Shown piece by piece: positions 37,472-49,660 of a stretch of DNA of 64,000 nucleotides. The notes under the pieces are model-generated. The model ran no database searches. It worked only from the letters and a program-made list of their open reading frames with translations, and was not told where the DNA came from. The stretch's first letter is position 1. Each line of letters begins with the position of its first letter. This DNA comes from Austropuccinia psidii. Its lineage: Eukaryota > Basidiomycota > Pucciniomycetes > Pucciniales > Sphaerophragmiaceae. A program made the position numbers and the translations under genes. The stretch covers positions 45,691,618 through 45,755,617 of the forward strand of contig JALGQZ010000008.1 of assembly GCA_023105745.1 (NCBI GenBank), read 5' to 3'.

Positions 37472-39267
37472 TGTGAGCCTTAGAGGTAATTTCATATACC
37501 CAAAAGACCACAAATAAAAAATAACATATTAATATAAATAAAATAAATTTATTTATATTATTAAAATAAGAATCAAAATATAAATATAAAATTATATTAA
37601 AAATAAAAAATTAATTACAATTTAAAAATAAAAATACATTAAATTTTGTAAGTATAAAATTACATTTATACTTGAAAAAATTAAGTAAAAATGAAATTTT
37701 AACAAAATTGTGAAAAAATAAATAAATTTGGAAAAAAGTTAAATAAAATTTATTATAACTTTTTATCCAATAAATAAATACATAAAAATTATTTCACCAT
37801 TGGATTCCTCATAAAAAATCAGGTGGGGTCACCTCTGAGTGAAATTCTTGTAACTCAACTCTAAATAAGCTTAAATTAAGTTTTTAGTATTTTCAATGCA
37901 AAAATTTGAAAATCCTCAAAACCTTAATTTAATTCACACCACATGTGGTGTTAACCATCAATTTTTGTGTTAAAATTGAGGTGTTGTGTTTAGTTTAGAA
38001 GTTATGAGGAATTGAAGTATTTTCAATTGAATTCAATTGAAATGTCAAAATGTGCGCGTGTATTACATAAGTGAACTTTGATTTACATATGAGGTGTCAA
38101 TTATTACTGTATTGTACTGTACAATTGAATTGAATTACATATGTAAATTATAAGTATAATACATGATGAGGAATTAAAGGAAAAATAAATTGGAAAGGAA
38201 CTCCAGCTCTAAGGGGGAGCTAGACCCCCAAAATCCTTGCTGACAGGCGTGAGATGTCAAAATTCACACAAAAGTTCATCACTTTTGGCCTGGAATTGAG
38301 TTACAGGGTCTGTGGACTCAATTGATGATGAGGTTTTGATACCAACTGGGGTAGTTTTAGCTGTTGCCAAGAGGGTAAAACTACCCTTAAGATAAAACAA
38401 CCATAGTAAAAACAGTTTTAACTGGTTTCTACGCCTCTTACACACATTCTGACGTGTTTTGAAGGCTCTAGGCGTGGTATTGCTATAGTAATGGCTGATT
38501 TAAGGGTCTAAAATGGCTAAAAATGGCTAAAAATGGCTTAAACCAGCCCTTTTTGGTCTAAACCAGGGTTCAATTATGCCATAATTGGCTTTTCTGTTGT
38601 CAGACTGTTTTTCACGACTGACAAGAGTAAATTTTACTTTTGGAGTAAGAGAATTGATGGCTATAAAAGAATGTCTTCTTTGCCCCACTTTTCTCTTCAT
38701 GTTAGAATCTTTTCCTTTTATTAATTAGTTTAAACACTGTTAAACCAATCAATCAAAGATTACAACCACCATTTTTAAATCATTTTTAATCCTTTTAACC
38801 ATGTGAAAAAATCATTATAATCATTTTTACCCCTGAACCACCCCAAAAGTGAATTAAAGCATCTTTCATCACTGTAAACTTTGTCACTTTGTTTCCAAAT
38901 TCACTCTGGTCACTTTTGGGCATGTTTTCTCTTTAATATTCTTTTTAAAGACTTTGTTCTTTAATTAATTGCTTGCAGTTCTTTGCTCAATTAATTCCAA
39001 TTGAAATTGCTCTTGAAGAAATTTCTTTTGTAGCCTTAAAATATCTCTTGTAGAGTATTTTTTGGATAAATTTTTATTGTTGGCAAAACAATAAATATTT
39101 ATAATATTATTGTTTTATACTAATAAAGTTATAAACAATAAAATTGGCGTGTTTTCTCTTAAAAATAATATTTCATATTATTTTTAATTGATTTTTTACC
39201 TTATACAAATTTTGAGGACAGGAAAAGTACTTGATTTTTAATCAAAGTTTCATATCCACACCTTACA
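37472..39267 (+). mobile_element. Solo LTR, type B copy 2, inserted in Harbinger transposase
   Basis: About 1.80 kb, in the opposite orientation to the other copies: it starts TGTGAGCCTTAGAGG and ends ACACCTTACA. It has a perfect 5-bp duplication GGCTA at 37,467-37,471 and 39,268-39,272. It is the best kept type B copy. The open frame 38,257-38,445 (minus) lies within the LTR and is not a gene. The strand given is the inferred coding sense. Confidence 0.92.
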
Positions 39268-39756
39268 GGCTAGATCCTTCTTTTTTTCCCTTGATGCATG
39301 TTTTATAGCTGAATGATCTTGAATCATCAAGAACAGCTTATGGAATTATCAATGTGTAGTACAGCATAGCTTTTTAATTCTTCACTAGATAAGCTGACCA
39401 AATTTACTGAAGGGATCATTTTTCAGGGCCTAATATATCTACGTTTTTTAAAGATGTTTCAATAGTGAAATGTGATTTCCTAGGCTGTAATATGAATTAG
39501 AATCAATTTCAAGTACATGCAGCAAATAATTCAATTGGAAAATTAGTTGTATTATTGCTAAATTATTTTGCATTGAAATGGAGACAAGATGAGCTTGATA
39601 TACTGAGGGGTCATAGAATTATCTTTCTAAAATCCTGAAAGTTATATTTCAGTCTCATTATGAAATAGAGGATCTTTTATGCAAAGAAAAATTCACTTAG
39701 TGAGTTTTTTAGATGGATGTGTATACATAAGGATTGTATTTGAGTTGTGCAAAATC
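39268..39756. other. Remainder of split Harbinger copy and unassigned DNA
   Basis: The first 40 bp on minus encode the HASREKKKDLA stretch that belongs to the transposase at 36,880-37,471. Further right, minus frames give protein-like scraps (HFTIETSLKNVDILGPEK near 39,440-39,490) that I could not assign; they may be more of the same transposase or another relic. Confidence 0.4.
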
Positions 39757-41937
39757 TGTAAGGTTTGTCTATGAAACTCTTGATAATAGTAACAATATCA
39801 AGAGTAATATGACTGTCCTCAGTAGAAAAATATAATATAATAAAATATTATAACAAAAATTCAAATATAATTATTAAAAATAATTATAAAAAATAAATTT
39901 AATTATTATTATATAAGATAATAATAAAAAAGTATAATAATTATAATAAATCATAATTATTCTTTTGTTGCTATAGTCACTGACAATTATAAAAATAAGA
40001 AGTGTAAAGCTCTTAATGAGACAATTACACATGGAAAATATAAATATTTAACCACTTATAAATAATATATAAATATTATTTATAAAAGAAGCATAACACA
40101 CACTGTGCAGAAATAATTCTTATAGAAAAATTCTATATAAAAAACTAAGAATAGATAAAAAAGATATAGAATTTTACAGAAAACTTACCTAGAATATTTA
40201 TTTAATACAAAAAGTAAAACAACAACAGTTATTATATTAAATAATAATTATAAGCTAAAAACACGCCAAAAATAAATATTTTTAAAGATAAAACAACTTT
40301 TTATAATAAAAATTAGGATTAAAGAGTTTTTGAGACAAATTTGTGGATTTTAAGAGATATTTTAAAGACAATAATTTTATAAAATAAAATATATTATAGA
40401 TGATTACAAAAATAATCTAATCTCTATTATTTAAATTCTTTAATTTAAGATTTATAAAGAATAAAATATTTAAGAAATAATTTAATAATAAGATTTTATA
40501 TATAATAAAACTTTACCTGTTTAAATGTTTAATATGATTGGATTGATAATTGATGATGGACAAAAACAGTGATGAAAAGACTCTTTTTATGTCTACAGAG
40601 CAGCTCTCATGATTCATAATGGATATAGAGGGCGTACCTAGGTAAAAACTGAAAAACCATGCTTAAAAATAAGGTTCTTAGCTTAAGGTAACTTATTTTC
40701 AATTCCAATTTAAAGTTACCAGTTTTATTCTTAACTCCAAGTAACTTTAATCCTTATTTAAGTTGATTATTTTAAGTTTTAATATAAAATAAGTTTATTT
40801 ATATTAAATTTCATCACATTAATAACTTAAAAAAAGAGTTTCAAGCAGAAATATCTTAAACTTAATTTTTAATTAATTTTTAAAGAAATCTTGATTTTCT
40901 TTAAGTATAATTAAAAGAGTAAATTTCCAGGCTAATTACCCAGGAAATTTGTTTATAAAAGATACCTAAAATTAAATTTATATATAGATAATATTAAGTT
41001 GTAAGCTGTGTGAAATCTTCAAGCAAATCCATTGAGAATTGGCTCTTCAATGAATTTTTGAAGTTATTGCTATTTTTCCATGTAAAATAGCAATACACAC
41101 TAAACCTTAACTTTTGATAATGTTTTAATGCTTTTAACCTTAAAGGTTTGAGATTATTTAGGATTTTTAAGATTATTTAAGCTTTGACAGGTCTCAAAAC
41201 TTTAATTTCAAGCCTGCGTATTGGGATTTACCCTTTGGCAGCTTGAAATTCCTGTCCTAATTGGGATAAAAACAGTTTAAACTTTAAGGTTGGATCAAAG
41301 TCTAATCTTAAAGTTTAAATAAGGTTAAAAATCCTCCAATACAGGTGGAAAACCTCAATTGAATCCTTGTAGATCCAAAAAGTTGGGTACCCCAGCTCTG
41401 TTTGGTCTTTTTCCTTTGTCCCACCTTTTTGCATGGATTTTGCCCTTTTATTTATTTAAAGCCATACTATGGCCTTAAACACCTTTAAATTGAGCTCATG
41501 CAGGATTTACATTCTGTATGGCAAATCCTTAGCCAATTCAGTAAATATACACAACACCTCAATTTTAACTAAAATTTTGGTAAGTTTGCATAAACCTTAT
41601 GAAACTTTAAATTTAAGCTTATTTAAGCTTAAATTCAACAATTTTAAAGAAATGTTAAAAAAGATAAATTAGTACTGTGAGCTTCTTAAATATTCTAATA
41701 ACATAAGAAATAAGCTTTTTTGGGATTAACACCCTATGGGTGAACCCTAGGTCATTTTTGGTGTAGAATGCAAAAATGACATAATATTTATAGCTTTGTT
41801 TATCCAAAAAAAGTTATACTTATTTTTTTTATTTTTTATTTTAAATTCAATTGAAAAGTTTGTTGAAGAATAAATCAGCTGTATATAAAATCATTTGTGG
41901 CCGTATGGGTATGTTATACATACCTCACAGGCTCACA
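39757..41937 (-). mobile_element. Solo LTR, type A, with perfect target duplication
   Basis: About 2.18 kb, TGTAAGGTTTGTCTATG... to ...CAGGCTCACA, flanked by a perfect AAATC duplication (39,752-39,756 and 41,938-41,942). It shares the GTTGGGTACCCCAGCTCTGT block (about 41,382) with the other type A copies. The open frame at 41,469-41,672 is LTR-internal. The copy is longer than its relatives through AT-rich expansions around 39,830-40,500. Confidence 0.93.
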
Positions 41938-41942
41938 AAATC

Positions 41943-43707
41943 AGTATTTGTCTCTAAAAATATGGGTGTTTTGATGTTTAAAATACCATGCCTCTAGGGT
42001 TGTAGAATTTCTGCAATCCCAGAAATTGAATTCAGGTTTTGAGGGGAAAAAATAAAGATTTATAACTTGGGATTCCATATATATTACACCCCCTAATATA
42101 TAATTTCAACCTAGAGGTTGATATTTCTTTTTTGAAATTTTGTAGATAGAGAAAATCATAATAAAATAGTATATTCTTCTGGCAAAATGAAAAACAGACA
42201 TATTTCAAAAAGAATTATTAATTAAATAATGGATTAATTATTAATAATCTATGTAGAAATATAAAATCCAAGAAAACAGTTAAAATTCTCCAAAAATGTG
42301 TGATTTATTGGTGAATACAATTTTTGATAGGCTTGAATAGGCTATATTAATTAAGAAAATCAATCATATGAAACAACAGATTAGTATTTCTATTCAAAAG
42401 AACTAAGAAAATAAGATCATCAAAGATTTATAAATAGCCAATACTAGCTTTACTCACCTTAAAGATACTTCATATTGAAAATTATTCTAATTAAGATCAA
42501 TATTAATCCTTTAAGATAAGGTTTCTTTTCTGTTGCATATCATTTTATTGTCCATGTTTAGTATCTTATATATATAAATATTTGAAGTTGTATACTTAAT
42601 ATAGGATTTTTCCTTTTTTTTGAAAGAAGTATTTATTTAATAAACCTCCAGTTCATCCCAAAATTAGATCATTTAATCCCTAGATTCCCCAATTTTTGGT
42701 CCTTATAGATGTTTATTCTTAGATGGCCAAATATCAGCTGGTGGACTAATTCAATCTGTTTCTTGTATTTTGATATTTTTTCATTTTTTATTCCAGTTTA
42801 ATGAAGAAGCCATAAAGATATCGAAATTAAATACCTTATTTATAAATAGAATAAAATAACACAATAAAAATGAAATATTCATTAGCACAAAAAAAACCTT
42901 GACTAACCCTTTAATTTAAACAATCAAAATCTAGAAACATTGCAAGACCAACAAAATGGTTTTCATAAATATGAATTAATAATAAATAAGGTTTAAGTTA
43001 AATTAAACAATAAAATAAATCACACATTAAATTTTATGAAATTTATTATTTCAAAACTTGATGTATAAAATTCCTAATGTTCTTCACTTAGAAATTAAAA
43101 ATACAATTTTACTTCTAAATAAATGGGAATATTGAAAACCAAGGAAAATGAAATTAATATCAAATTTAGAAATAAGTGATATTTGAATTAAGTAGAAATT
43201 TAGATCAAGTAAAGGCACATTAGACTATTTAATAACTAATAAGTTTTGTTTTTCATCAAAATTTCTGTGTTATGGTTTTTAACCTGACCTGAAAATAAAA
43301 TATTTTCTACAAATATATCTAAACTTATGTTATTCAGATCCATTTCTTTCTGGTATGAAAGTTCAATCTAATATATTATATCCATAATATTACAAAAGAA
43401 TTTCAAAAAAATTACTATATTGAGTTATGTTGTAACCAATTAAAAGATACAATTACTAGTGCTTTGGTAAAAATATTTAAATAAAAAAGTTCATTAACAA
43501 AATTTTATTACTAATTTTTAATTCTAAAACTATATTTTGAAATAATATGGACCAAGTTATTCATAAATCTGAATTGGTTATCAATCTTGTCTTATTTTCT
43601 TGAACTATGATTAATTTCATACTTAATAATAAATCCTGTTTTGTTATGAAGTATTTTTTGCCAATTGTATTCTAAATTGAGAAATTTAAATCATGATTTC
43701 ATTTTTT
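41943..43707. other. AT-rich intergenic DNA, no gene seen
   Basis: Separates the solo LTR from the Gypsy element. No open frame or repeat end is recognised on either strand. Confidence 0.55.
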
Positions 43708-43712
43708 ATATT

Positions 43713-45663
43713 TGTAAGGTTTGACTATGAAACAATAAGTAAATATTACAAATATATCACTTCTTGTACTATGAATGTCCTTATCAATTTAATAAATAAA
43801 ATACATAATTATTATAATCATGGCATAAAACTGTTATATTATTAGATAAATATAATAATATAATATAATGAAAAATAAATATATTAATATATAATAACTA
43901 ATATATTTGAAGCTCTTTATTATCGTTACCAAAAAACAATAAAGGTGTAAGAAGCACTCTTTTTTAATAATAAAAAACAATCAATAACAATAATATTACC
44001 AATATTAATGTTATATATTGATATAAATACTATTTATATTAGTGAATGAATTATTAAAAGTAATAATAGAGAGAAATTATTATAAAAAGAGAAAATAACT
44101 TACTTTTAACACTTAATATAATAATTTTGAAAGATTTCATGCCAGAAAATGTAAATAGAACTTATTTAAATTGTATTTACAAGAATAAAATAAGAGAAAT
44201 TACAAATATTCTTAATTTTACGTGGAAAATAGGATTTATAGAGAAATATAACAAAAAAAAATTAAAAAATTGGATTAATCATGTAAATATTGATGATTAT
44301 GATAAATATTACCTTTGGTCTTTGATAATATAAAAGATTTATATATAAATAATAAAGATTTTACCTTTTTGTTTAGTGTTTTATTGTTTTTGATGCATCT
44401 GAGGGGGAAATAGTGTAAAAAAAGATCTATTTGTAGTTAATTACTCCCTTCTAGAGTCCAAAAGTCTTCCAGTAGATGTGTACTGATGGCATCCACTGAA
44501 ATCGACCAGTATTTTAAGTTTTAGTGATGATTACATCATAATTAAACCATCTTATCTCATTATCATGCCATTATCTAGAGTAATCACTATAACTCTTAGT
44601 TTAATGACATCATAGGCTTGGGAGAAGCCTAAGATTTGTGTATTTTATCATTATTAATTATAATATAATGTCATTCACCAGATTTATAGCTCATATGACT
44701 GTTAAGCTTAAAATAAGATTACAGTGAGTGATCATGAATGATCAATTTTAAGCTTAGACTTTGATCATTGATCACTCTTAAGCTTGAAACTCTAGATCCA
44801 TTCAGAGAGCTCTTTATGATAGCTTGGAATGTCCTTATTAAAATTCCAAGAGAATTTCATTGCATAATCAAAACTCTATTTTTGATGATTCTTCTTGTAA
44901 CTCATCTTTTCTGTTGAAATTTACTATTTTAAACTTCAAACCATGATTTCAGGGGGTTTTACCTTGAATATTATGAGAAGAAATATATATTTCTTCACTT
45001 ATTAGCTGGTAGAGCCTGAATATCCACTTTTTCTAAGTTCAGCCCACTTTCACAACAAAGTGGTAAACAGCTCTAGCAATTTTGTTCAATAAACCCTTAC
45101 AAGCTATAACCTTGTTTGTAGCTTGTCAAATAAAGTTCATATATGTATTATTACAGTAATTACGTGTTAGATTTCTTTTTTTCTCCACTATCTATCATGT
45201 ATATTTCAGGATATATTAGCTAAAAACCATGAATGTATGCACTTATCATAAAAGTGCATATATTCAGCTTAATTCCTTAAGTATTCACTTTGGAGAAATG
45301 AAATAAAATTGTTGTATGTGTAATTTTTCATTGGTAATCCAATGGTGCAATTCATTTTACCTGTTGTTTCATTGGTTTCTGAGATAAATAAGAATTTATG
45401 TCTTTTTATGGCATTTTTACTTATCACTCATCAAGTATTTAATTTACAGATATGCCATAAAAATGATATATATGTGTTTTATCATGAAGAATCTAATTGC
45501 ATAATTTATTTCAAATGTTTATCCATCGGAGTTTAGGTTAATTCAGAATTTATGCCTTTTTATTGTTTTATTACTTATTTTAAGATAATTATTTAAAAGA
45601 ATAATTATTGTAAAGTTTTCTTGTGACCTTTTTGGATATGTGGTCATATCTCAAAGGCTCACA
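43713..45663 (-). repeat. Gypsy 3' LTR
   Basis: Starts TGTAAGGTTTGACTATG and ends ATCTCAAAGGCTCACA (plus-strand reading); in coding sense it begins TGTGAGCC. It aligns throughout with 53,212-55,122 but with many substitutions and small indels, so insertion is not recent. The frames at 44,127-44,333 and 45,342-45,536 lie in it and are not genes. Confidence 0.95.
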
Positions 45664-45678
45664 TTCCCCACCACCAAA
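45664..45678 (-). other. Polypurine tract of the Gypsy element
   Basis: On minus the sequence GGTGGTGGGGAA directly precedes the TGTGAGCC start of the 3' LTR. This is the expected place and composition for the plus-strand priming tract. Confidence 0.75.
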
Positions 45679-45779
45679 AATATTGTACCAAAATATGATG
45701 TAGTTAACTAGGGTATCATCCACTGTCCTACCTCTTCATTAGACTTTGTTAGTCTTTAAGCTCAATAATGCTTAAATTT

Positions 45780-46734
45780 TCTATTCTTTAGGTCTTCTTT
45801 CATGTCTGAACCTTCTTAGTATTTTATCAGAATTAGTTATATCTTTCTCAAGTAGTCATTAATCTTCTTGAGTTGGGTTTCTATACCTTACAAGGTATTA
45901 CCTTTCTTTTTTGTTTCTTGTCCTTCTTTCTTCAAGGACTTTTAAAATTTTCTTTTCTTCTCCTTCTTCTAGAGGAGGGATTTCAAGTGGGGGTTTATTT
46001 CTTAGTGTAAATGATTCTGTGTCACTTGAGCTGTAAGGTTTTATCAGACTTACAGGTAAAGTTGGCTGTTTGTTCATAAGCTCACCTGTTAGCTCTAATT
46101 TCACAGCATTAGGTCCATTTAGTGATTTCATCATAAATTTTCCTGCAAAGTAATATTTAAATTTCTTTGGGCCTTTGATATTATTAAAATTCAGAGTTGA
46201 TACTAAGACCAAGTCTCCTACTTTGAAGTCAGGTGGTTTATGACTTTTATCCCATCTATCCTTTGCATATTTGAAAGAATCTTGCATAAATTTGTTTTCA
46301 TGATTTCTTGCTTTGTCAAGCATTATTTTAAAACTGCTTGCTATTGGATGTATATCCACTAAGTACTTTATGAGGGTATCATAAGGAAGTCTTCTATTCC
46401 AACCTTTTTCTAACATTGCTGGTGTCTTGCCAGTCGAAGAATGGATTGATGTTTTATATTCCAGTTCAAGAACTAATATTAAGGTACAGCAATAATGGGT
46501 AAAGACATCAAAGTCTTTGAATTCTGGTCTATAAATACAGAGTCTTCTGATCATTTCTTCTAAGGTCTGTATCATTCTTTCTGCTAGACCATCAGTTTGA
46601 GGGTGGTAAGCTGTTGAGAATGATAACTTTGTTCCAAACAGTTTATGAAGGTTTGTCCATAATTCCGAAGTGAATTTTGGGTCTCTGTCATTTATGATGT
46701 TTTGGAATAAGCCTGTGTGGCTAATAACATTATT
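45780..46734 (-). pseudogene. Gypsy integrase C-half and chromodomain
   Basis: Continues, in the same phase, from the frame ending at 46,735; one TAG (likely a former TGG) separates them. The DRDPKF segment holds the second integrase Asp, followed by [20 protein letters not shown] with the catalytic Glu, then the long region 46,575-45,898 with [20 protein letters not shown] and [20 protein letters not shown] (integrase C-terminal SH3-like part). At 45,898 a TAA ends the frame, but the next codons read YLVRYRNPTQED, two stops, then LLEK: a chromodomain split by three stop codons. Confidence 0.92.
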
Positions 46735-47838
46735 CTATATCATTATAGCTGTGTCCATAGATGTGTCATCTTTATTAAATGGTAAGAAAATTGGAGTTTT
46801 TCTGTATCTGTCAACTAATACTAGGCATGCATTGTAACTTCTGTCTCTTCCTGGAGGTAAGGCAGTTACCCAATCCATGTAAACTATTTCCCATGGTGAT
46901 TTTGGTTTCTTGATTTGGATCATCATTCCAAATTTCCTTCCTGTGGCTCTGCTTGCTTTTTGGCATCTGTCACAGGTTTGGCAGTATTCTGCAACATCTT
47001 TCTTCCAATTTGGCCACCAAGAGCAGGTTTTAACCCTTTCCAGTGTCCTATATTCTGAGAAATGTCCAGATGCAACACTATCATGACATTCATGTAATAT
47101 AGTATTTATCAAGGCTCTATCTTTTAAGGTCATAACACATGTGTGTTTTGTCCTATGATACAGTTTTGCATCAAGGAGGTGGAATCTTCCTTCATCATAT
47201 GCTTTCTTCCATATTTCAGCTAGTTTGGATGAGAGTGATGGGTTTTTGCAGTCTTTCATCAGAAGTTGGAATAGGATATGACAGTTCTCATCCATCTTAT
47301 AGCTTTCTTTAGCTTTATCAAAGAATTCTGTGCCAATATCTGTGAAACATATGCCTTCTATATGGTGCTCTTCCTGTGGTACCCATGCTGGGTTTTCAGG
47401 TGTATTTTCTAAAGCCCATCTACTGAGACCATCTGCACTTCTGTGAATATTCCCAGATTTATGAACTATAGTCATATTTCCTCTATATTCTTTGATAGCA
47501 ATTTGCCATCTTAGCATATGTCTATTTGGTGTCTTCATGTTCAACAAAGATTTTACAGCATTACAGTCTGTAATCACATCAAACACTGTACCATCAAAAT
47601 AATAATGTAATTTTTCTAAAGCCCACACTAAGCAAAGGCATTCCGTTTGGCTTTCTCCATACCTTGCTTCTTTTGGCTTAATTTGTCTTGAAATGAAGCA
47701 AATTGGTGCTTCAACATGTTTATCATTGATTATTTGTGTCTGGTGTAGTGCAGCACCTAATCCTTCTCCACAAGCATCAATGAATAGCTTGAGAGGTAGT
47801 TTCCAATCTGGCATTAGAAGAAATGGGGAATTTTTCAA
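46735..47838 (-). pseudogene. Gypsy RNase H, H2C2 finger and integrase N-half (367 codons open)
   Basis: The longest intact piece of the element. RNase H catalytic residues are present: Asp 21 ([12 protein letters not shown]), Glu 66 ([14 protein letters not shown]), Asp 91 (ITDCNAV) and Asp 136 (SADGLSRW). The zinc finger of integrase has His 252, His 259, Cys 286 and Cys 289 ([11 protein letters not shown]...YCQTCDRC). The integrase core starts with the first catalytic Asp 322 ([20 protein letters not shown]). The first Met is internal to pol, not a start: the frame is linked upstream to RT through a frameshift. Confidence 0.96.
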
Positions 47839-48640
47839 TTCCTCATATGCTTTGACTCTTTATTCAGTCATTTAATAAACTGTCTGCTGGCCACATAGTT
47901 TATGCAAGGATTTGGAAATTCTTGAAAAGTCCTTTATATTCTTTCTGTAGTAACCAGCAAATCCTAGAAATGATTGCTTATTTTTTGGTTTTGGGCATTT
48001 TTTTCAGTAGCACTGCTGCTACTTTGTTTTTATCTATTCCCAAACTTAGTCCAGATACAACATGTCCTAGTGCTTTCAGTTCACTATATGTAAAATGACA
48101 CTTTTTCAGGGAAATTCTCATATTTACCTGCACTATTTTCTATAGTACCCTTTCTAGTCTTGTTAAGTGACTTTCCCAAGTTTCCGAGAAAGCTATGATA
48201 TCATCTATATAGATAATGAACCATCCTTCTGATAGCTCTTCAGGAAATATGGTATTAATCATCCTTTGATTATGGGAAGGTGCATTTTCTATACCAAATG
48301 GCATCCTTAAATATTCATATATCCCACAGTGGACTATTATCCTCAGTAGATTTTTAGCATTATATTTCAAGACATTTTGATTAAATCCCTTTAGAGCATC
48401 CATGGCTGTAATGAATTTAGCCTGTGACAATTTTGTCAATGTCTCATGGATTCTGGTTATTGGATAACTGTCAGGGATAGTGTAAGTATTTAGAGCTCTA
48501 AAGTCTCCTACCATCCTTGATTTTCCATTATGCCAAGTAACAATAACAGGTGTAGTGACCTCTACCTGTTAATTGTATCCTAATTTCCTTAGTAACCCAA
48601 GGTCCATTAATTCTTTAATGTGTACCTCTAAGGCTTCTCT
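47839..48640 (-). pseudogene. Gypsy reverse transcriptase relic
   Basis: The open part 48,514-48,140 reads MVGDFRALNTYTIPDSYPIT, ITAMDALKGFNQNVL with catalytic Asp 39, YLRMPFGIENAPS, and IIYIDDIIAFSETW with the catalytic pair Asp 104 and 105; all three Asp are kept. Upstream, VEVTTPVIVTWHNGKSR is in the same phase after one TAA. Downstream, HFTYSELKALGHVVSGLSLG (thumb) is visible after a TAG; a frameshift before 47,838 then separates RT from RNase H. Confidence 0.95.
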
Positions 48641-48871
48641 AGCTCTTGGGCTAGCTGGGTAAGCTGGTCTTCTTAACAGGGGTGGATAAGGTTTTTCTAC
48701 ATTAAGGATAATATCTACTTCATGTCAAATAATGGCCCCTAGTGGTTCTTTGTCAGTTTCAAAGGCCTTTTTATATTTGAAAAAGATTTCAATTGATTTT
48801 TCTTTCATTTTTTATGTTAATTATTGATTGAATTCTGCCTCTTTAAGCTGGTCCCTTATTCAAAGATCATT

Positions 48872-49660
48872 TTATGGGCTTTTCTCTTCATTTTTTATGA
48901 CTTTAATTTGTTTTTTGTTATTTAAAAACCCAAATTCTTTCCTCTTATTCTCTCCTATGGTAAAATATATGCCTTTTTGATTTGAGATATCTATTGCATA
49001 AATTGACACATAATCATTTCCAAGTATTAAGTGGTTACTAGTACAGTTGTCCATTACTAAAAACTCCACTTTCACTTCTATACATTGTGAAGGGTGAGCA
49101 AAAATTAATTTTAAGTTCATTATTCCAAGGGGCTTCATGCTTTCACTTGAACTACTAAATTCAACTCCTTGAATTGGTATAAGTTTTTTTTCCCAATCTG
49201 GTACAATTGATTTCAAATAACTTTCACGAAAACATGTACAGTATGCTCCTGTATCCAAGTTCACTTTTTCCTCTTGGTTTTCAACCATGACAATGCTTAT
49301 ACTTGACTTTCCAGCTGTATATCCCATTCCTTTTTCTGATTTGGCTCTATACAGTTTGGCATATTGTATTTTTTTGAGGCTTGTATCAGATGTTCCAACT
49401 TGTGATAAGTTTGAGTTGACATATAATACTTCATATATTAAATCAATATTATTAATTTGTGAATTAATTATATTAATTTCATCACTTTCAGAAGTTTCTG
49501 ACTCTTCAGTGTCTTTTTCAGAATCAGATTCTTTCTCTTTTTTATTGTGGTCTTCTGTTTCCACAATTTCATTTATTTTTGATTTTTTAAGGAAAGTATT
49601 GGCTAAATCTCCAATACCCCCACATTTATGGAATTTTCTTTTCTCTTTACTTTTGAGTGT
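48872..49660 (-). pseudogene. Gypsy zinc knuckle and aspartic protease relic
   Basis: The knuckle near 49,600-49,660 has the spacing of CX2CX4HX4C but reads F-HK-C-GGIG-D-LANT-F, so three of four zinc ligands are missing in this copy (unless the family already lacks them). An acidic linker rich in E, S and D follows. The protease has NLDTGAYCTC, with Asp 104 of the open segment as catalytic residue, and HLILGNDY as the second conserved block. The frame ends at 48,872. Confidence 0.88.
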
